Below are positions 63,156 through 64,000 of a DNA stretch of 64,000 nucleotides, piece after piece. Where the stretch lies: positions 155,154-219,153 of the forward strand of contig CAJOCR010000001.1 in assembly GCA_905236755.1 (NCBI GenBank), in the 5' to 3' direction. The position numbers and the translations under genes are program-made. The DNA comes from an uncultured Prevotella sp. (GTDB lineage: Bacteria > Bacteroidota > Bacteroidia > Bacteroidales > Bacteroidaceae). The notes beneath the pieces are model-generated. The model saw nothing but the letters and a program-made list of their open reading frames with translations. It was not told the origin of the DNA and did not search any database. Position 1 is the first letter of the stretch. Each line of letters begins with the position of its first letter.

Positions 63156-64000
63156 CTATTCCCTATTGCCTGCAACCATAAACGAGCAGTATTTGCTGAG
63201 CAAATTGGACAATGGCAAATCGCCTTTCTGGTATCTGTCAGCATCGAGCTTGAGAATTCTTTTGCAGATAGTTTTCTTGCCTTTATATAAAGCATTGAGA
63301 TACGGAATGCCATTTACTTCAGTGATGTTTATATCTGTGAAGAACTGCGTCAAGTCCTCAGCATCATAGACGATGGAGTAACTTGGGCGCTTTGCCCCAG
63401 GAATGTCCTCTATGAGTATATTCTTATCGACAAGATCCTGTATGTCGCGTATGGCGGTGTCCTTCGAACATTTCGCCAATGTTGCCCATGTCTTTGACGT
63501 TATCTTTGCTTCATATCCGTCAAGAAAGAGATTGAGCATCTGGGTCTGACGTTCGGTCATTGGTACTGCCGATGCCTTCTGCCAGAAGAAACTCTTATTC
63601 AGGATTGTGGTGACGATGGTGTCTGCCTCGTCGAGTGCATCCACCAATTTCTGCATGTACCACACCAACCACTCCGTTATATCGCCATCGCCATGCTGCA
63701 TCCGCTCCAGAATGTCATAGTAGTGATTCTTGTCCTTGTTAATCTGTGATGAGACATTGTAGAAACGGAAATCGCTCTTTTCTCCACGAGCAAGAAGCAT
63801 GTCTGAAAGAATGCGGGCCAATCGCCCATTGCCGTCCTCGAAGGGATGTATGCTCACAAACCAGAAATGGGCAATGGCAGAACGGATGACGCTGCTTTCA
63901 GGCTCCTCTCCATCAAACCAGGCGAGGAACTTTTCCATCTCCTCTTCAACACGGTCTGGAGAAGGAGCAATATAGTGGATTTTCTCGCGCCCAAACATTG
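63156..64000 (-). CDS. Fic-domain protein (AMPylase-type), 5' end missing
   Basis: The frame enters from the right edge; about 281 codons are visible, and the N-terminus (including any inhibitory helix) is outside. The Fic motif HPFEDGNGRLAR (His51 in the visible part, with Glu54, Asp55, Gly56, Asn57, Gly58, Arg59) is intact, so AMP transfer or a related activity is possible. The stretch MFGREKIHYIAPSPDRVEEEMEKFLAWF before it is the usual flap region of the stand-alone Fic/DUF4172 family. The C-terminus has a winged HTH (TWATLAKCSKDTAIRDIQDLVDKNIL) and an unusual extra 80 residues (about 200-280, LTQFFTDINITEVNGIPYL). Target unknown; it could regulate itself or be a toxin-like enzyme. Confidence 0.88.
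   Translation of the reverse strand, partial: MFGREKIHYIAPSPDRVEEEMEKFLAWFDGEEPESSVIRSAIAHFWFVSIHPFEDGNGRLARILSDMLLARGEKSDFRFYNVSSQINKDKNHYYDILERMQHGDGDITEWLVWYMQKLVDALDEADTIVTTILNKSFFWQKASAVPMTERQTQMLNLFLDGYEAKITSKTWATLAKCSKDTAIRDIQDLVDKNILIEDIPGAKRPSYSIVYDAEDLTQFFTDINITEVNGIPYLNALYKGKKTICKRILKLDADRYQKGDLPLSNLLSKYCSFMVAGNRE

Overview
The window looks like chromosome from a Prevotella/Segatella-type member of the Bacteroidales. The signs are: many TAnnTTTG -7 boxes with a TTTG-like -33 box about 19-20 bases upstream; no purine-rich ribosome binding sites; a SusC/SusD/SusE locus beside a hybrid two-component sensor; type IX secretion-type C-termini; a BspA-like leucine-rich repeat protein; and Bacteroidetes house genes such as an EFR1 flavodoxin-ferredoxin protein, DUF1573 and a TIGR02757-family protein. 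No phage, plasmid, insertion sequence transposase or CRISPR array is visible.

Layout. 1-9009, nearly all minus strand: the 5' end of a sugar transporter with galM, then folC-dnaJ-grpE, an ABC-F ATPase, a TIGR02757 protein and a secreted glycosidase-like protein. 9202-17911, plus strand: cstA; recR with a membrane protein, a glycosyltransferase and an acetyltransferase; two identical tRNA-Asp genes; a NifX-like/metallo-beta-lactamase pair; two lipoproteins, one of them a serpin. 18071-36487: a polysaccharide utilisation locus. GH97, an SGNH hydrolase, GH20, an endonuclease/exonuclease/phosphatase-fold enzyme, a carbohydrate-binding secreted protein, SusD, SusE and SusC lie on the minus strand, divergent from a 1340-residue hybrid two-component regulator. 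37208-41878: a GYF_2 membrane protein, mtaB, a glycosyltransferase and a flippase. 41889-44793: an M6 peptidase, EFR1 and DUF1573 on the minus strand. 45060-56685: aspS, a winged-helix protein with a histone H1-like tail, xylB, the GDP-fucose operon manC-gmd-fcl, tcdA, a TonB-domain protein, trmN6 and greA. 56700-59850: a GC-richer, visibly decayed redox cluster (flavodoxin pseudogene, orphan C-terminus, intact iron alcohol dehydrogenase, half a cupin) facing an AraC regulator. 59851-61282 is repeat-rich and gene-poor. 61283-64000 holds an unknown protein, a BspA-like protein and a Fic protein cut by the window edge.

How the genes work together. The polysaccharide locus is a self-contained bind-import-cleave-sense unit; GH20 plus GH97 plus an esterase-type SGNH enzyme suggests a decorated, N-acetylhexosamine-containing glycan, but the substrate cannot be read from sequence. 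ManC, Gmd and Fcl together turn mannose-1-phosphate into GDP-fucose for surface glycans, and the two glycosyltransferases and the flippase would use such precursors.

The most unusual material is intergenic. It includes a 43-bp perfect inverted repeat enclosing an AT-rich core (36607-36837), next to a consensus promoter and an orphan start of an HU-like gene. There is a hairpin family (TTTTGCC-N4-GGCAAAA with CTCC/GGAG arms) with a compensatory base-pair change between copies. There is a strong promoter that reads into an 11-bp tandem array without a gene. Low-complexity 7-9 base repeats run into the 3' ends of genes. Three genes have a -7 box only 4-5 bases before ATG, suggesting leaderless mRNAs.
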